This document shows, piece by piece, positions 22,401-32,739 of a stretch of 64,000 nucleotides of DNA (within the stretch, counting starts at the first letter, position 1; every line of letters starts with the position of its first letter). Both the position numbers and the translations under genes were made by a program. The notes under the pieces were generated by a model that did no database searches, was not told the DNA's origin, and worked only from the letters and a program-made list of their open reading frames with translations. The DNA is from Norana najaformis (taxonomy: Eukaryota > Annelida > Clitellata > Crassiclitellata > Hormogastridae), in contig OZ029923.1 in the NCBI GenBank assembly GCA_964023275.1, positions 4,202,729 through 4,266,728 of the forward strand, written 5' to 3'.

Positions 22401-25400
22401 GAGATTCTTTGCAACGTGCAAGAAAGTTGGCAACTGTCCTAGTCATCTGAGCATTATTTGCACACTGATGACCTCTGTTTTTAACAAACTTTAAGACTAC
22501 TTAGGTTAGAGTAGGCAGCATTTTTGCAGGGTACTTAAAAGGTGCTATACTAAGTGACTAGAAACTTGCTTGCCCACTCTGCCTAACCTTAGATGACATG
22601 ACCTTAGTTGATCATTCTATCATCTCAAATGTTTTACGATTCTTCCTTCAGTACTAAACAAGCTGGGAAAATATTCTATTCTGTTCAAAAAGGTTCAGAA
22701 TTCAAAATAAGAATACAGCAGACCACCCTGTGTTTCTTCAAACATCTCAGCAAAACAGTGATGAGTATCAGCAGAAAAATAATAGGTACTACAGATGTTG
22801 CATCAGCGATACGTGGGAAGCAACCCAGAAGCAACGATGAATTCGAGAGACTCGGATTAAAGTCTACATTGAATGTCAAGTTAAAGTACAACAGATAACT
22901 AACTGGCAGCTTTTCATTAATTCTCTGGTACCAAGACAAAAGTTTGGCCCAAACTGACCATGAATCTGCTGCAGGAAATGATTAGCACATGATTAGCACA
23001 CCTACCAAGTAGCACCATCAGTGGGGACTGCAATAGGTTTTGCATTCCCTTGGCATCAACTGTCATGAATATGAAAATTTAGCAGTGCACAATTCATGTC
23101 CACATGTCCCTAAGCCATGACACTGTTAATGTTTTAACATCTTGCAAGCACGGCCCAGCTATTTTGTAATTTTGTGCTTTCAAAGGGTATTGACTATACC
23201 AAATGGATGCCCAAAACACCTGCGCTGACCAAACTTAGGGACACATACAATTTGTCTAAACGTCCAGTCTACGGATTGTGAACAATGCTCCTAGATGGAC
23301 ATAACAAAAAAAACACTGAAGTGCTAGAAACAGCATTTACCATTTTGCCAACACAAGACTGTATGTAATTTACAAAGACGGCAAGTATCAACAGAAAACT
23401 TGTTTACAAATTAAGTTGACGTAAATTTTCTACAAAAAATTCTACAACCTATCATTGCCAGCTGAGAACTGTACAAGAATAACTCTGTACTCCACACCAA
23501 ACAAAACTAAGTGGCTTGTTTAGAGTTATGGAACATTAGTTTTGCTCCACTTCCTAGTACAATCTCTTTTGAAAGTGCCATAGTCAACATTTTGCATTCA
23601 TCAAAGAAGTTGGCCACATTTGATTCACTGCAAAGCGGCTGCACTGCCACGGATATCACAGAAAACTTTCCATGAAGAAGTTGTGACAATCTGGAAGTGA
23701 CTCACAGCAACAGAGCGACAAGCTGTCTGCAGAAAACCCGGAGTATAAAACAAAAGGCCAAGGTCAGACCAGTTCACGCCAAAGACTGACTCCTTGGGCT
23801 CAGCTCAATTGACTTTCATGGGTTACAGTTTATTTTCAATAACAAAACTCATGTCTGTGCTGATTCCTCACACAGCCAGAAACAAACAGAAAATAATGAA
23901 TAATGAGCGCCAACAATTAATTAATACACTTTGACTTCAAGCTTAAACAATGCAATACGGACAAGTACAATTTTAAAAGAAAATGACAGAAAATTTCAGA
24001 TTTCTTACTGTGCAGGTCAATTTAATTAATTAATTAATTAGTTAATTTAAAAATTATCAGTTTCACTCTGAATACCTAAGTAATTTCTCTTCAACAGCTT
24101 TAAGACCTTCATCAATGTACTAACTGTATCTAGTTATGCACTGCTACCGTCTTAATGAATAATTATCCATCTAAAAGTGTTAAGCCACTATGTGTGAGGC
24201 CTCTGTGTAGCAACTGTCTTCAAGAAGGCTCAAACTCCCACTGGTCACCCTAAAGGTGAATCTTGCCACACAAATGTAGAGCAATACTAAACTTATCTAT
24301 CCTAGCATCAAAAGCAATTTCGTAAAATTTCACAGACCAACTATAACTGAATACATGCATCAGCGAGTCAATGAATAATTTACTACAAATAACTTAATTT
24401 CAAAAAAGTCAGGTCTTAGCAAAAAAAAAACAGACACAACTTTTACTGAATATCACCAAGTCTGTCGGACACTAACAAGCAGTCAGCATCCTACCAAAGA
24501 GAGTCTATAAGAGAAGAAACGATACTAGTTTCCCTGTATATTGCTCTCCTCATCAGAACTCAAGTGCATTACAAACAGAAACCAATTCTCACAACTCAGT
24601 GACTAAACATCACATTCAAGAGAAATCTGAAAGATTGATCGTGTCAACTGGACGAACAAACAGAACTCACTTCAACCCCAAAAGTGGGAAATACCAGAAA
24701 ATTTCCATAAGCCAGAAACTCACCGAAGCAGGCGCGGCTCTGATGGTATGCGCTACTCCTTGGCCTTCGCCACCCATGACGCCCCCCTGGACTATGTACG
24801 TGTCGCCACCATGCATGACAAGCTGCCCTGGCACACTGCCATTTCCAGATGACATCTGTACGACATAAGATGCAGTAAAAGTATGACAATGCTGTTAGTA
24901 AAATCATGCTTTATTTTTGCTAAAATGACAACTTGATCTAATCTGTCTCATATTTCTATGAACTGTAATCAGCCATTTCCTGTAGCTCTTGGCAATCGAA
25001 TTTGACCCCAACTGAGTTGCATTGGCTCTGATATGCATGTCGTTATGGCTGGATTGGATTAGATGTCAATCATCACCACTTCAAGCCCAACGTTCCCCTA
25101 AGCCGTGAATGCAGTGTGTGGGTTTCTGAACTTGCTGCTCGGAGTTTTGAACGATTCATATTGTTTGAACATCGTTTATGGAACACAGAGCATAAAACTG
25201 CTGCATGATCTTAGAGGGAACATTGCACACATCAGAACCACAGAAATGCAGGCTCTAAATAGCAACTCAAGGCCGCATTATGCTCAAGGCCGCATTATCT
25301 ACGACAATAGGCAGAAGGATTCAATTTCTGACAATCTCAGGCTTTTCAAGCAAACACTTCATGCCTTTCTTCCAGAAATGTCTCCAATAAAGTAAGTAAG

Positions 25401-28400
25401 TAAAGTAAGTATATTCTTTATTAACCAATAGCTAATCGCACATCGGTTTACAAGTATTTAAGAACACAAGAAAACTTAATATTCATACAACATCCTAACA
25501 ATAAAACATTTACGCGTTAAATTGTCAGCAGGAGGAATAATACGATCATGGGTGTGGGGCCGTAGGGAATAACTGAGGGCTTTAATTGGTGGGAGTAGCT
25601 GATGTAAGACATGAATATCACAATAAAACCTACCAGTACTCAGTCTGTTAGTTTTCTACTGGTATATCCCAACCTTAAACACTTCAACATATTGTCTGGC
25701 AGAATCCCCAATACCTTTGCATGCACAGAACATAACAAAACAGACGAGGAAAGCAATATCAAAGTGTTGCCCTACCTGAGAAGAAACTCCTGAACCTTGG
25801 TAATAGGATCCAGTGACGGACGTATACATAGTCGACTGGCTGTAGTCATTATAGTTCTGCCTGTGAAACACACGACAAGAAAACCAGTCACGCTATCATC
25901 ATATTGTGAAACACAAATTAAAAAGCTAGTGTCAAGAAACGCAACGACCAAAACGGAGAGAGAGTTCACCACTGCCCATTGAACGCAGAGCTGCAGCTAA
26001 CCGCATCAAAGAGAGACCCAGATTTGTTAAAATGATCTGGGGCTGAACTTGTAACTAATACTTCCAAGGCAACAAGGCATTTCAGAGTAGTAAATCATTT
26101 TGGTTCTGCAGATGTTATTATTATTATTAATCATTATTAATTATTTATTATTATTATTAATTAGAAACTTCTAGAGTACTGATGGATAATGCACAAGGCA
26201 TCAACCTATGGTGCATCAAATTTAAGCCGCATAAAGGTCAATATCCAGAAGATCAGTCTACTAAGGTGTTGAAAGAATGGGCAGAATGACAAACGTTCTA
26301 CTAACTGCGGCTGATAGATGACTTGGCCGTCGTTGTGCGAAAGCTGCATATTTTCGTGATCTTCGTTTTGTTCTCCAGCAACTGTAAACAACACACAAAT
26401 CTAAAGATACGCTGTGTTTCAGAAAAATTAATTCTCCACTAAAAATTTCTTCTCCACTTTATACTGAGTTAATCACAAAGTTCGTTCTGTCAATTCTTTT
26501 ACGTCATTCAGGTCTAAACTAAAACCGCATCTCTTTCAAACTGCTTCCCACTGGCTTCTGGTTTCTCTGACCTATAGGAATTCGACCTGGCTTCTTCGAA
26601 GGCTAATGATTTTTTATTCTGATTTTGACTTGAAGCGACCATCGACTGATGCCTTGGGCATAACGATAATGGCAATATAGAAGTCTTTCGATTAAACTCG
26701 TCTGTAACAAGTAATTACTACAGCAGGACACTGCACAGACAACAAATCTAATCTAACATTCCTACAGTGCTGTTATTTTATTGCACGCAGCTTATCGATG
26801 GGCGCTTTAAGTGAAACCAGATTCAAAAATCGTAATCCGTTGGAGAAGTCCATTCAAAATTCAACAGATCAGCGTGACCAGAAGTGGGACTACGGTGGGT
26901 AAGCAAAGTATTCTGTGCATACTAAAAACAGCTTTGAGATGCCCAATGAATGATAAATAATGAGTTAATTAATTAGAGTTGTCTTGTCTTTTCTTCAGTC
27001 GTGCTCGAGCCAAGGATTGGCTGAACCACAGACAATTTTGTGCCATCTGCTTCTGTCTCTTGTCTCCTGCAATAACTGATGGAACAACACTTCAGTCCAC
27101 GGGATCCAGGAATTGCACCTTAGATGATCTCGTTCTCTAAGCAGTTTACACTCTTTTGTAGCACATGCCCGAAGTATGAAAGCTTCCTCTTTCTGATTAA
27201 TCCAAGCAGACTCCTCGCTACTCTGCATATTTTCATGATCTTCTAGAATTGTAAACATCCACTGATTGATATATTGTGTGTTTAGTAAACTGTGCCAAAG
27301 ATTAGAACAGACAGGAGCTTAGAAAACCACAAGATGTCAATCAACCTACGCTGACTGACCACACTATGACCTACTTGTAACAATGAATTGCTGTCCAGCG
27401 TATGAAGGCTGCGTTGGCTGAAGGACTGAGTGGGACTGGACACTTTTCTGTGAAGAACCGTGCTGCATTTGTTGAGAACTGTTCTGCTGCTGTACCTGAT
27501 TCACCTGGCAATGACAAATAAAACGATCCTCAAAAGGAACTGCACAAATATTATTATTATTTTGCATTTACTATGTGTGCAAGGTCAGCAAATCTGAATC
27601 TGAGGCGCAAAGCAATTCAGAGTTAAGGACTTGCTCAAGGCTCCTACACAGCAACCATCAATGGGGAGGCTCAAACCTGTACTCTCCAAGTTACAAGCCA
27701 AGCGCTCTATCCAAAAGGCTACCGAGCCCCTGATATATCCAGATACAAACAAAGTGATGGACTGTACAACTGGAACAAACTTCAAGTGAAGAGAAACAGT
27801 TCGAGCTATTTTATTCACTTACACCAGAACCTCCTTATGACGCGGATATTGGCTGCTATATCAAGTACAGCCATAAAATGACACTTTGTCATAATTCTAA
27901 AGTCAAACTAACTTTGGGATCGATGTCCTCAGCTACTCAAGTGATCATGACATGGAAACCAGGTCTTGCTGAGCAAAAATATAGAATGAAAAACAACAGA
28001 AAGACAAAACTGTGATATTGGAAAATGACAAAAGAAGAAGAAGAAGACCTAGCCTGAACTTATGTACAGCGCCCTTTTCTTCGGCCTCGGCTGTGTTACG
28101 GCGCTATATAAATTGTCTTATTATTATTATTATTATTAGCATAGAGAGAAAGGCTTGACGGCACAAAAGAGATGTGCCAAACCAACGTCCACCGCTTGAC
28201 TCTGACAGCACAACAGAGAATTGATGAAATAACAATCAAATATGCAAAGAATATCTGTAACCACTAAGCCTACGAATAATGATGACGACTATGAATTTTA
28301 AATGAACAGTTAAGTACACAATTAGATTCACACATGAACAACGTTAGTCAACATAATTTGCCATGCATTACCAAGAACACTGGAACCTCTCTCAATCAAG

Positions 28401-28702
28401 CATCGTTACAACACAAACTCTGATAAAACAAGGATCCCAAATTCGATTTAGCCTGTTCTGTGAGATAGTCTCGTTATAATTATCGTTGCCAAAGATAGAA
28501 CCTGTTATAGCTACCGCTCCCAAAGGTAGCATAAAAAGAGTTCTGACGCCTGTATTTTTATAGCATAAAAAGAGTTCCGATGCCTGTATTTTTATATCAT
28601 AATAAAAGTTATGAAGCCTGTAATTTTAATGAACAGACTGACCTGCTGCCCGGATGCATTGCTCAATGTCTGCATATCTGGCAAATATTGCTGCGTAGTC
28701 AT
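12966..28702 (-). CDS. RFX1/2/3-like: RFX family winged-helix transcription factor (RFX1/2/3 type)
   Basis: Fifteen coding exons, high to low: 28702-28643, 27504-27375, 26381-26306, 25860-25776, 24855-24724, 21192-21011, 20601-20485, 19706-19463, 19038-18947, 18420-18272, 17857-17760, 16961-16812, 15422-15214, 14225-14063, 13430-12966. They give 783 residues with consistent phases. Residues 162-240 are the RFX DNA-binding winged helix ([20 protein letters not shown], later [20 protein letters not shown]), which binds X-box DNA. Residues 300-630 contain the conserved B, C and dimerisation regions ([78 protein letters not shown]). The N-terminus is Q/S/Y-rich, with DTYIVQGG and HTIRAAPAS before the DBD as in vertebrate RFX1. 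The start is the first ATG of the exon joined in phase. Nuclear. In animals this clade drives ciliary gene expression. Intron 12 has a GC donor. An alternative end of exon 14 at 14072 also keeps phase. Confidence 0.97.
13745..13915. repeat. Degenerate (GTAT)n in RFX intron 14
   Basis: GTATGTATATATGTACAT and related units with two TTAAGCATGTG/CTAAGCATGTG interruptions. The rest of the intron (13431-14062) shows nothing. Confidence 0.85.
14345..14755. repeat. Two small tandem arrays in RFX intron 13
   Basis: At about 14380-14490 a unit of about 48 bp is duplicated (AAGGGAGTGACAGACAGACT). At about 14620-14750 there are six copies of a roughly 20-bp unit, GAATAGCCAGATACATATGA, with small variants. 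Confidence 0.85.
14805..15060 (+). mobile_element. Interspersed repeat, same family as 39960-40225
   Basis: Shares CCGTGTAACAACCCT, AAGCTGG-AAGTA, GGCAAGTCC, AAGACCTTGGGATTCATCCA, GGGCCAAGG and ATGGGCCATGGGAGACTTAC with the copy that ends at GH3 exon 6. In intron 13 of RFX, close to exon 13. Confidence 0.7.
15425..15445 (-). repeat. (GT)10 tract forming an RFX splice acceptor
   Basis: On the transcript strand the intron 12 acceptor reads (GT)10 then AG directly before GAGCAG of exon 13. A UG repeat takes the place of the usual polypyrimidine tract. Confidence 0.9.
16020..16715 (-). repeat. Duplicated element with a Cys-rich open frame, RFX intron 12
   Basis: Two direct copies (about 16108-16385 and 16428-16715) share, on the minus strand, ATTTTGAAGTGAC, TATGCCCTGTGT-TTATG, GTTTGGATCAT-TCCAAA and CACCATCTCTGGACA. 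In the right-hand copy a frame of about 57 codons reads [20 protein letters not shown], then [10 protein letters not shown] and [11 protein letters not shown] before a stop, giving three C-x2-C pairs. In the left copy the frame is destroyed. The left copy ends in TACAGCGCTATATAAATCAT plus ATT repeats, a LINE/SINE-type 3' tail. It is either a retroelement carrying a zinc-ribbon-like coding piece or a captured exon. Confidence 0.6.
16812..16961 (-). CDS. RFX exon 12, followed by a GC donor
   Basis: Exactly 50 codons in phase 0 ([20 protein letters not shown] to [10 protein letters not shown]), the most conserved part of the RFX dimerisation region. The exon ends in GTGCAG and the intron begins GCAAGT at 16811-16806. 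The following exon begins [11 protein letters not shown] as in other RFX proteins, so the junction is fixed by homology and no GT is available at that position. Confidence 0.95.
17098..17295 (-). mobile_element. tRNA-derived SINE F
   Basis: The minus-strand head has a degenerate tRNA-like A-box region (about 17270-17290) and a B-box-like GGGTTTGGGTC. The body contains TTGACTTTAGATAGTGGTGC and ends in AATAAATGCAGAAATAAC plus ATT repeats. Other minus-strand copies are at 27545-27735, 29010-29155, 32505-32675 and, best preserved, 63718-63908. Confidence 0.75.
18730..18838 (+). repeat. Repeat C copy in RFX intron 9
   Basis: Shows CTTCACCACTGCCTTTAACG, GCCAGTCCCAAGCCTGGATG, AGGAGGCGGGCGACGTCAAC and AAGATGTCGTTAAAAGCTGG in order. 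The CCAGTCCCAAGCCTGGATAA block resembles 3' ends of RTE-clade LINEs known from fish and insects, so C may be an RTE 3' end or a SINE that uses one. Confidence 0.75.
19880..20125 (+). mobile_element. LINE family D 3' end in RFX intron 7
   Basis: CTTGACCTGGAACCGAACCC, ATCGATTTTGTTTTCACTGA, AAGCTGGTTCC and GGGTGCCGTAGAAATCTCG with a TTACGATTAC tail, antisense to RFX. A second unrelated 3' end (GGGGTGCTATATTAATGTGC then ATTACAATTACG) follows at about 20215-20260. Confidence 0.75.
20745..20975 (+). mobile_element. LINE family E 3' end in RFX intron 6
   Basis: Shares TGTCATTCAGGTCTAAACT, CACTGTAGCCCAACTTCTGG, GAAGCGACCATCGCCTGATG, CCTTGGGCATTATGATAACG and GGCGCTATAGAAGT with copies at 26490-26700, 32995-33140, 35440-35590 (degenerate), 58300-58480 and 63160-63318. 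The tail in this family is ATTAGATTAG. The 33 kb copy keeps the peptide LKTRLFQLAYPP, a LINE reverse-transcriptase C-terminal signature. Confidence 0.75.
21011..21192 (-). CDS. RFX exon 6: DNA-binding domain
   Basis: Encodes [20 protein letters not shown] through [11 protein letters not shown] in phase 0 to phase 2, the main part of the RFX winged helix. The domain is completed by exon 7 ([12 protein letters not shown]). Acceptor GCGTTCAG, donor GTACGT. The preceding exon ends at a clean phase-0 GTGAGT donor, so no exon is missing between them. Confidence 0.98.
21193..24723 (-). other. RFX intron 5 (3.5 kb), no gene seen
   Basis: The largest uninterrupted RFX intron other than the 5' UTR introns. 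Apart from an AATT run near 24027-24050 and short AT-rich tracts I found no coding exon, RNA gene or clear transposon copy. Several 60-90 codon frames here have no recognisable domain. Confidence 0.6.
25390..25640 (-). pseudogene. LINE 3' end with ORF2 C-terminus
   Basis: A minus-strand frame ending at 25476 reads [20 protein letters not shown], then [16 protein letters not shown] and a stop, a typical LINE ORF2 C-terminus. The 3' UTR continues through GGTTAATAAAGAATATACTT and ends in (TACT)n at about 25385-25410. It lies in RFX intron 4, in the same orientation as RFX, so its own AATAAA could act as a cryptic poly(A) site. Confidence 0.75.
26155..26290 (-). mobile_element. LINE 3' end (52 kb family)
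   Basis: GAAACTTCTAGAGTACTGAT, AATGCACAAGGCATCAACCT and CAATATCCAGAAGATCAGTC match 51795-51930 and 5385-5530. It is preceded by an ATT-rich tail at 26115-26160. It ends a few bases from RFX exon 3. Confidence 0.7.
26490..26700 (+). mobile_element. LINE family E 3' end in RFX intron 2
   Basis: ACGTCATTCAGGTCTAAACT, CTTCTGGTTTCTCTGACCTA, GAAGCGACCATCGACTGATG and CCTTGGGCATAACGATAATG, as in the other E copies. Confidence 0.75.
26985..27250 (-). pseudogene. LINE ORF2 C-terminal fragment
   Basis: A minus-strand frame (27258-26995) contains [20 protein letters not shown] and ends in PWLEHD, matching the conserved RDRxxWR-type tail found at the C-terminus of several LINE reverse transcriptases. 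A related, frame-broken piece lies at about 44470-44570 on the minus strand. In RFX intron 2. Confidence 0.65.
27545..27735 (-). mobile_element. tRNA-derived SINE F
   Basis: The minus-strand head reads GGTAGCCTTTTGGATAGAGC and GCTTGGCTTGTAACTTGGAG with a B-box-like GGTTTGAGCC. The 3' end has AATGCAAAATAATAATAATA. In RFX intron 1. Confidence 0.8.
28030..28140 (+). mobile_element. LINE/SINE 3' end with (ATT)n tail
   Basis: TGTACAGCGCCCTTTTCTTC, GGCCTCGGCTGTGTTACGGC and GCTATATAAATTG followed by ATT repeats. The same block recurs at about 44735-44830 in GH3 intron 9. Confidence 0.75.
28375..28628. repeat. Degenerate repeat and a 3-copy tandem array near RFX exon 1
   Basis: 28375-28480 resembles 60190-60300 (CACTGGAACCTCT, AGGATCCCAAATT). 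28520-28628 holds three copies of a roughly 36-bp unit, GCATAAAAAGAGTTCTGACG plus CCTGTATTTTTA, ending 14 bp from the donor of RFX intron 1. Confidence 0.65.
28643..28702 (-). CDS. RFX first coding exon
   Basis: ATG at 28702-28700 opens [20 protein letters not shown], ending at a CAG|GTCAGT donor in phase 0, which joins VNQVQQQ of the next exon. Upstream on the transcript strand a TTTTAATAG acceptor-like site lies about 37 bp before the ATG, so the 5' UTR is probably spliced from a promoter further upstream (around 30.3-31.0 kb). Confidence 0.8.
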
Positions 28703-29009
28703 GCTGCTTCCAAACTACATTTAGATGTAGCTTTTTCCTATTAAAACACAATTTAAAGCAATTCAGAAAAAGTACATCTGCGCCTAGAAACTTTGCTCAT
28801 TTTGCAGTATAAAAAATTTTTTAAATGAATATTTAGGGAATTAGAATAAGCCTAAATGCATCCAAGAGAACCATCCACATGAAAATCTGAACAGATGACA
28901 GCAATTCAAAAAAGATTTATGAACTGTTCTGCTAGAAACAGCTCCAGAAACGTTTTCAGCTAAACCACACCTTTTCAGACCTGTGCAAAAGCCATAATTA
29001 TAATGTCTA

Positions 29010-29155
29010 CAATAATTAAGCACCACTATAAAATGACTAAGCATCAATCAAAGACACTGATCAACTGATAAAGGTCTTTACGTAGTAACTGTCTCACAAG
29101 AAGCTCGTACACGTACTCTGTGTTACAAGCTGAGCGCTATATTCAATAGGCAACA
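29010..29155 (-). mobile_element. tRNA-derived SINE F, degenerate
   Basis: Reverse complement contains AGCGCTCAGCTTGTAACACA and GACTGTTACTACG, colinear with the 63.7 kb copy. It has lost a clean B box. Confidence 0.6.
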
Positions 29156-29159
29156 GTGC

Positions 29160-30290
29160 CCTACCAAAAATAAATACTGTATAAACACCCCATCTGTACA
29201 AACTCTACGTTTCAGTGCATCCGAGAGGTTCTTAAAGGGTGCTGTATAAATCCCCAAGTACATAGATACATACACAGCAGTTTTAACCACTTGAGAATCA
29301 TGAAACAAAGACGCCAAACTATGCAACAAATTGCTGAAAGTCAAATCACAGACTGGAGTGACCTCTGAATATTTATGCCAAGACGTCACAGGCAGCTCTT
29401 TAAAATCTAGCTACAAGTCTGCAAATTTTCAGGCTCATCAATGGAGACAGAAAGGCAACCACTGGCAGGTATACCTGCTGAAACTGGATGCTATTGGGTT
29501 TACAGGAAAAACTAGAGGTACTGGATCAAAGGAAAAGTTGGGGTAGATCTTAATTATGTAAGCATTAGCTTTTAAAATTATGCCCAACAGCTGAAAATGT
29601 CACCTGTACCTCAGGCTTTTTATTTCGAAATTGTAAACAATTAATCCTGTAAAACTGTACACTAGAATTCCTCTTCAAGAAAAGATAAATAAAGGAATGC
29701 ATACTTTACATTTTCTTGGCAGAAAATACACAGCTTAGCCAGGATAGCCACTTGGCTCATAACAACAGTCACTGCCAGTTCATCAATATCATCCTTATAA
29801 AATCCTTTACATCTTATTTAGCACCTGATTTACTGCATAAATTAACATAGCTAATCGCTAATTAGCATCGACTTTCACAATTATATCCCTTTAAATTAAT
29901 CTATCATGAGCTTGACAGCAATTCGATGCTCAACTATGCAAGTACCGTAACCCAGATCTTACGCCCAAGATAACAGACGGCTCGTAAATTGATGACGCCA
30001 ATGATCGCGACACAAACGGTAGGCATTTTCTGGGCACGTTAATCCATTTTTGCTCAAAAGCTCCCGCTGGTAACATGCCCAAACATGTTCTCGGGGCTGC
30101 CTAGCACTTGTTGCGCTAGCTCTGCTACGCCTATTAACGGCCATGCCTATACTTGATAGCCACCTCCCCTACAGAAAATGCAGACTGAACTGCAGTTCAG
30201 CGGTCACGTCGGGCCATGTAACGCACTGTAATGTAATCTCAAGGTAAAACTGGCGCCGTTACGGCTAAGTCTACGTGACACACCAAATTT
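29160..30290 (-). other. Spacer between RFX exon 1 and its promoter region
   Basis: No conserved exon was seen. A 61-codon minus-strand frame at 30144-29959 (MAVNRRSRASATSARQPREH) lies in a CpG-containing stretch. If this part is in the RFX 5' UTR it would be an upstream ORF. Nothing supports it as an independent gene. Confidence 0.35.
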
Positions 30291-30299
30291 AGATGATCT

Positions 30300-30985
30300 T
30301 ACTGTTTAACACGGGTCATGATACAAGGGATCGGACCGAGATCCGTGAACCCCGTCAACCACACGAAGTTCCTGACACAAGAACCGAACGAAACTCTATA
30401 GAATTCGGCCGGAAATTCAAACCAACGCCATGTTGCTGTCCGCAGCGTAATCAAATGCGACGCCAACACTCCAAATCTTTGATCTATTCGTCTTTCACTT
30501 AGATCGACCGATAAGCGGCCCATAACAGCCACGATTCGCGGTCTCGCCGTTTAACAGCGAATACCCAACCGAGTGTCAAGAAAAATGAATAGCATATAAT
30601 CATGATCACCTTGTTTGCGGGTAACAGTTGTCAAAGCTACCGTGGCTATGGCGGCGCTCAGCTCCTACGGCAACTGTTGCCAGCCGCCGGCTCACCGGAT
30701 CACGTGTCACTGTATCACTCTTCTGTTTTTCAGATAGTTCTTTAAACAGTTCGTATTATAACAATAATTGATGTCAGTTTTCTTGTTTTCATTCATTATT
30801 CTAGTTGTAGATGATTATTATAATGTTGCATAGCAATAATATACTACTTTTCATGTACTTTTCGAGTTTTTAAAAGTGAAGATGGCGGCTAAGCGGAGGT
30901 GCACGGCTTTTTGTGCGTACTAAGGTTCTAACCGCCATCTTGCATCGACGCAAATGTCCCAACGCAGAAGATGGCTTGCCTGACA
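30300..30985. promoter_or_regulatory. Candidate RFX promoter region
   Basis: CpG-containing block with an E-box CACGTG (30701-30706), an everted pair of X-box half sites GGCAAC/GTTGCC (30669-30681) and three YY1-like AAGATGGC cores (30879-30889 plus, 30930-30943 minus, 30966-30977 plus). YY1 sites of this form are typically found at or just downstream of TATA-less start sites. The location, upstream of RFX exon 1 and downstream of the SOSSC gene, fits a promoter for RFX on the minus strand. No plus-strand gene was found to share it. Confidence 0.5.
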
Positions 30986-30989
30986 ACAA

Positions 30990-31880
30990 GGGAAACTAAG
31001 TTGCGCTTTAATTATGTGACAGCTGTATTGGATCTCCACACTGTGCCTTTATAAAGACAGCATTTTAATCAACAGTTGGCAGGACTTTGGATGGATCGTC
31101 CTTTGCGTTCTTATGTTTTCGGGATCGCATAACATTGAAAAAGTTGAGCATCCACGGAGGACGACTTATGGAAAACCAAACTTCCAAAGTTGTGTTAAAC
31201 GTCAAATGCATTGACTGTTTTGTATTGTTTGATTTTTTAACCGTTTTGAAACCATGCAAGTGTTTGGAAAGTAAATGTCGAATCCACACCTTTCCTTTGG
31301 ACTTTTTGCTTTGGCTTCAAATAACCCCCAACTGACGAATTCTGCAGAACCTTAAAAATGTATGGGGATGAAAACTATTGCAACGCCAATTTCCCCTTCC
31401 GTAAATAACATGATACATTAAGACATTTGAACAATGCCCAACTTTTTCTTAGTTATTTGAAATGTCCAATAAAACTGCTAACTTTATACTTTTCATCACC
31501 TCAGCTATGTAGTCATGAATGATGTAACTCGAAATGCCTTAGTTAAAATACCAATGCTATAAAGTAACAAAACACCTTAGGTGTTCTTTTATCACCAAGC
31601 ATGCTTCTTTGGCATTAAGTTTGTCGCTACGGCATTGTTATGGTGTGCCTTTTCAACTTTTGGAATGCCAGAATTTTTCAGATTGTTGCATTAACACCTT
31701 CATTCACCGTGTGTGCAACATAGTGGGAAATTAAAATTTTTTGCATTGTCTGGCACATCCATATTTAGCCAAGGACTGCTTGTCAACTGGTTTGTTGTTG
31801 GTATGGATAGATAGCGTTGATCAAAGAACTATGATGACTCGTATGTTCTGGAAAGGCCACTAGGGCACAGACAAGCATTC
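30990..31880. other. Intergenic spacer between SOSSC and RFX
   Basis: AT-rich sequence without a recognisable gene. Overlapping 74-82 codon frames near 31065-31335 on both strands show no domain. Confidence 0.5.
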
Positions 31881-32015
31881 TCCACGTGGCCTGAACGTTT
31901 CGACTGTGCTTGTCCAAGAAGCTCCACACTCCAGAATTTTTGCGTGAAAGCTTCAGGAACAAACTGAAAACTTGTTTGCATCGTCCAAGCTAATCTTAGT
32001 GCATTTGCAGAGTTT
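31880..32015 (+). pseudogene. LINE ORF2 C-terminal remnant
   Basis: A plus-strand frame reads LHTPEFLRESFRNKLKTCLH, the FxxxLKTxL signature that ends CR1/L2-type reverse transcriptases, with stops on either side. Confidence 0.55.
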
Positions 32016-32504
32016 TCATATTTCTTCTTGCAATTCACGAATTTCTTTATTATTGTTATTAATCAGTGACTTATATCGCACTAATTTATAAATTCGCTTC
32101 AAAAGCTTGACAACAGGAAACAGATAATGCTTCAGTTGTTTCCAAAATGAGCCAAGAGAAAGAGGGGTCCGCAACACTGGTGGTGGAGAGATTTCCATAG
32201 ATTAGGACCTGTGTGCAAAAAGGCTCGGAGACCTTGTCATTTCTGATAAGATAGACAAGCTAGAGCTGATCTTAAGTTTGTCCTGTTGGGATTAAGTGTA
32301 GTTTATACCATAATAATGTTACAGGGCATCGTTGTTTTGGCTCTATGTGTATGTGAGAGCCTCCTAGTGGTGACATTACCAGTTACCTGAGAATCATTTG
32401 CTTACAAATCAACTTGGTTTTTATGAACTGTAAAACCCCTTATTCTGTTATGTGCAGCACATCTGAGTGCTACTTTAAAGGTGCTATATTCAGTGTTAGA
32501 TATC

Positions 32505-32675
32505 TACAGTCACTTGCAGCACCACTCTCTAAACGCTATGTAGGTGATAAATCAGAACTCGGGATCTGTGTGTAAAGGCCTTGCTTAAGGTCCTTGCAGG
32601 GTTGTCTCTTGGGAGGTTTGAATCCACATTCTCGACATCACAGGGCAGGGGCTTTACCAATTGGCTAATTTGTCA
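32505..32675 (-). mobile_element. tRNA-derived SINE F, degenerate
   Basis: Reverse complement has a head region CCAATTGGTAAAGCCCCTGC and a B-box-like GGATTCAAACC, then GACCTTAAGCAAGGCC and TAGAGAGTGGTGC toward the tail. Confidence 0.6.
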
Positions 32676-32739
32676 TAATAACTCCTTAGCGCACCGACTA
32701 CATTTGTACACAGAGTGACACAATCACGCATACCATTGA

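Noticed and set aside
29959-30144. 61-codon MAVNRRSRASA frame as a gene
   Set aside because: No domain or splice support. At most an upstream ORF in an RFX 5' UTR.
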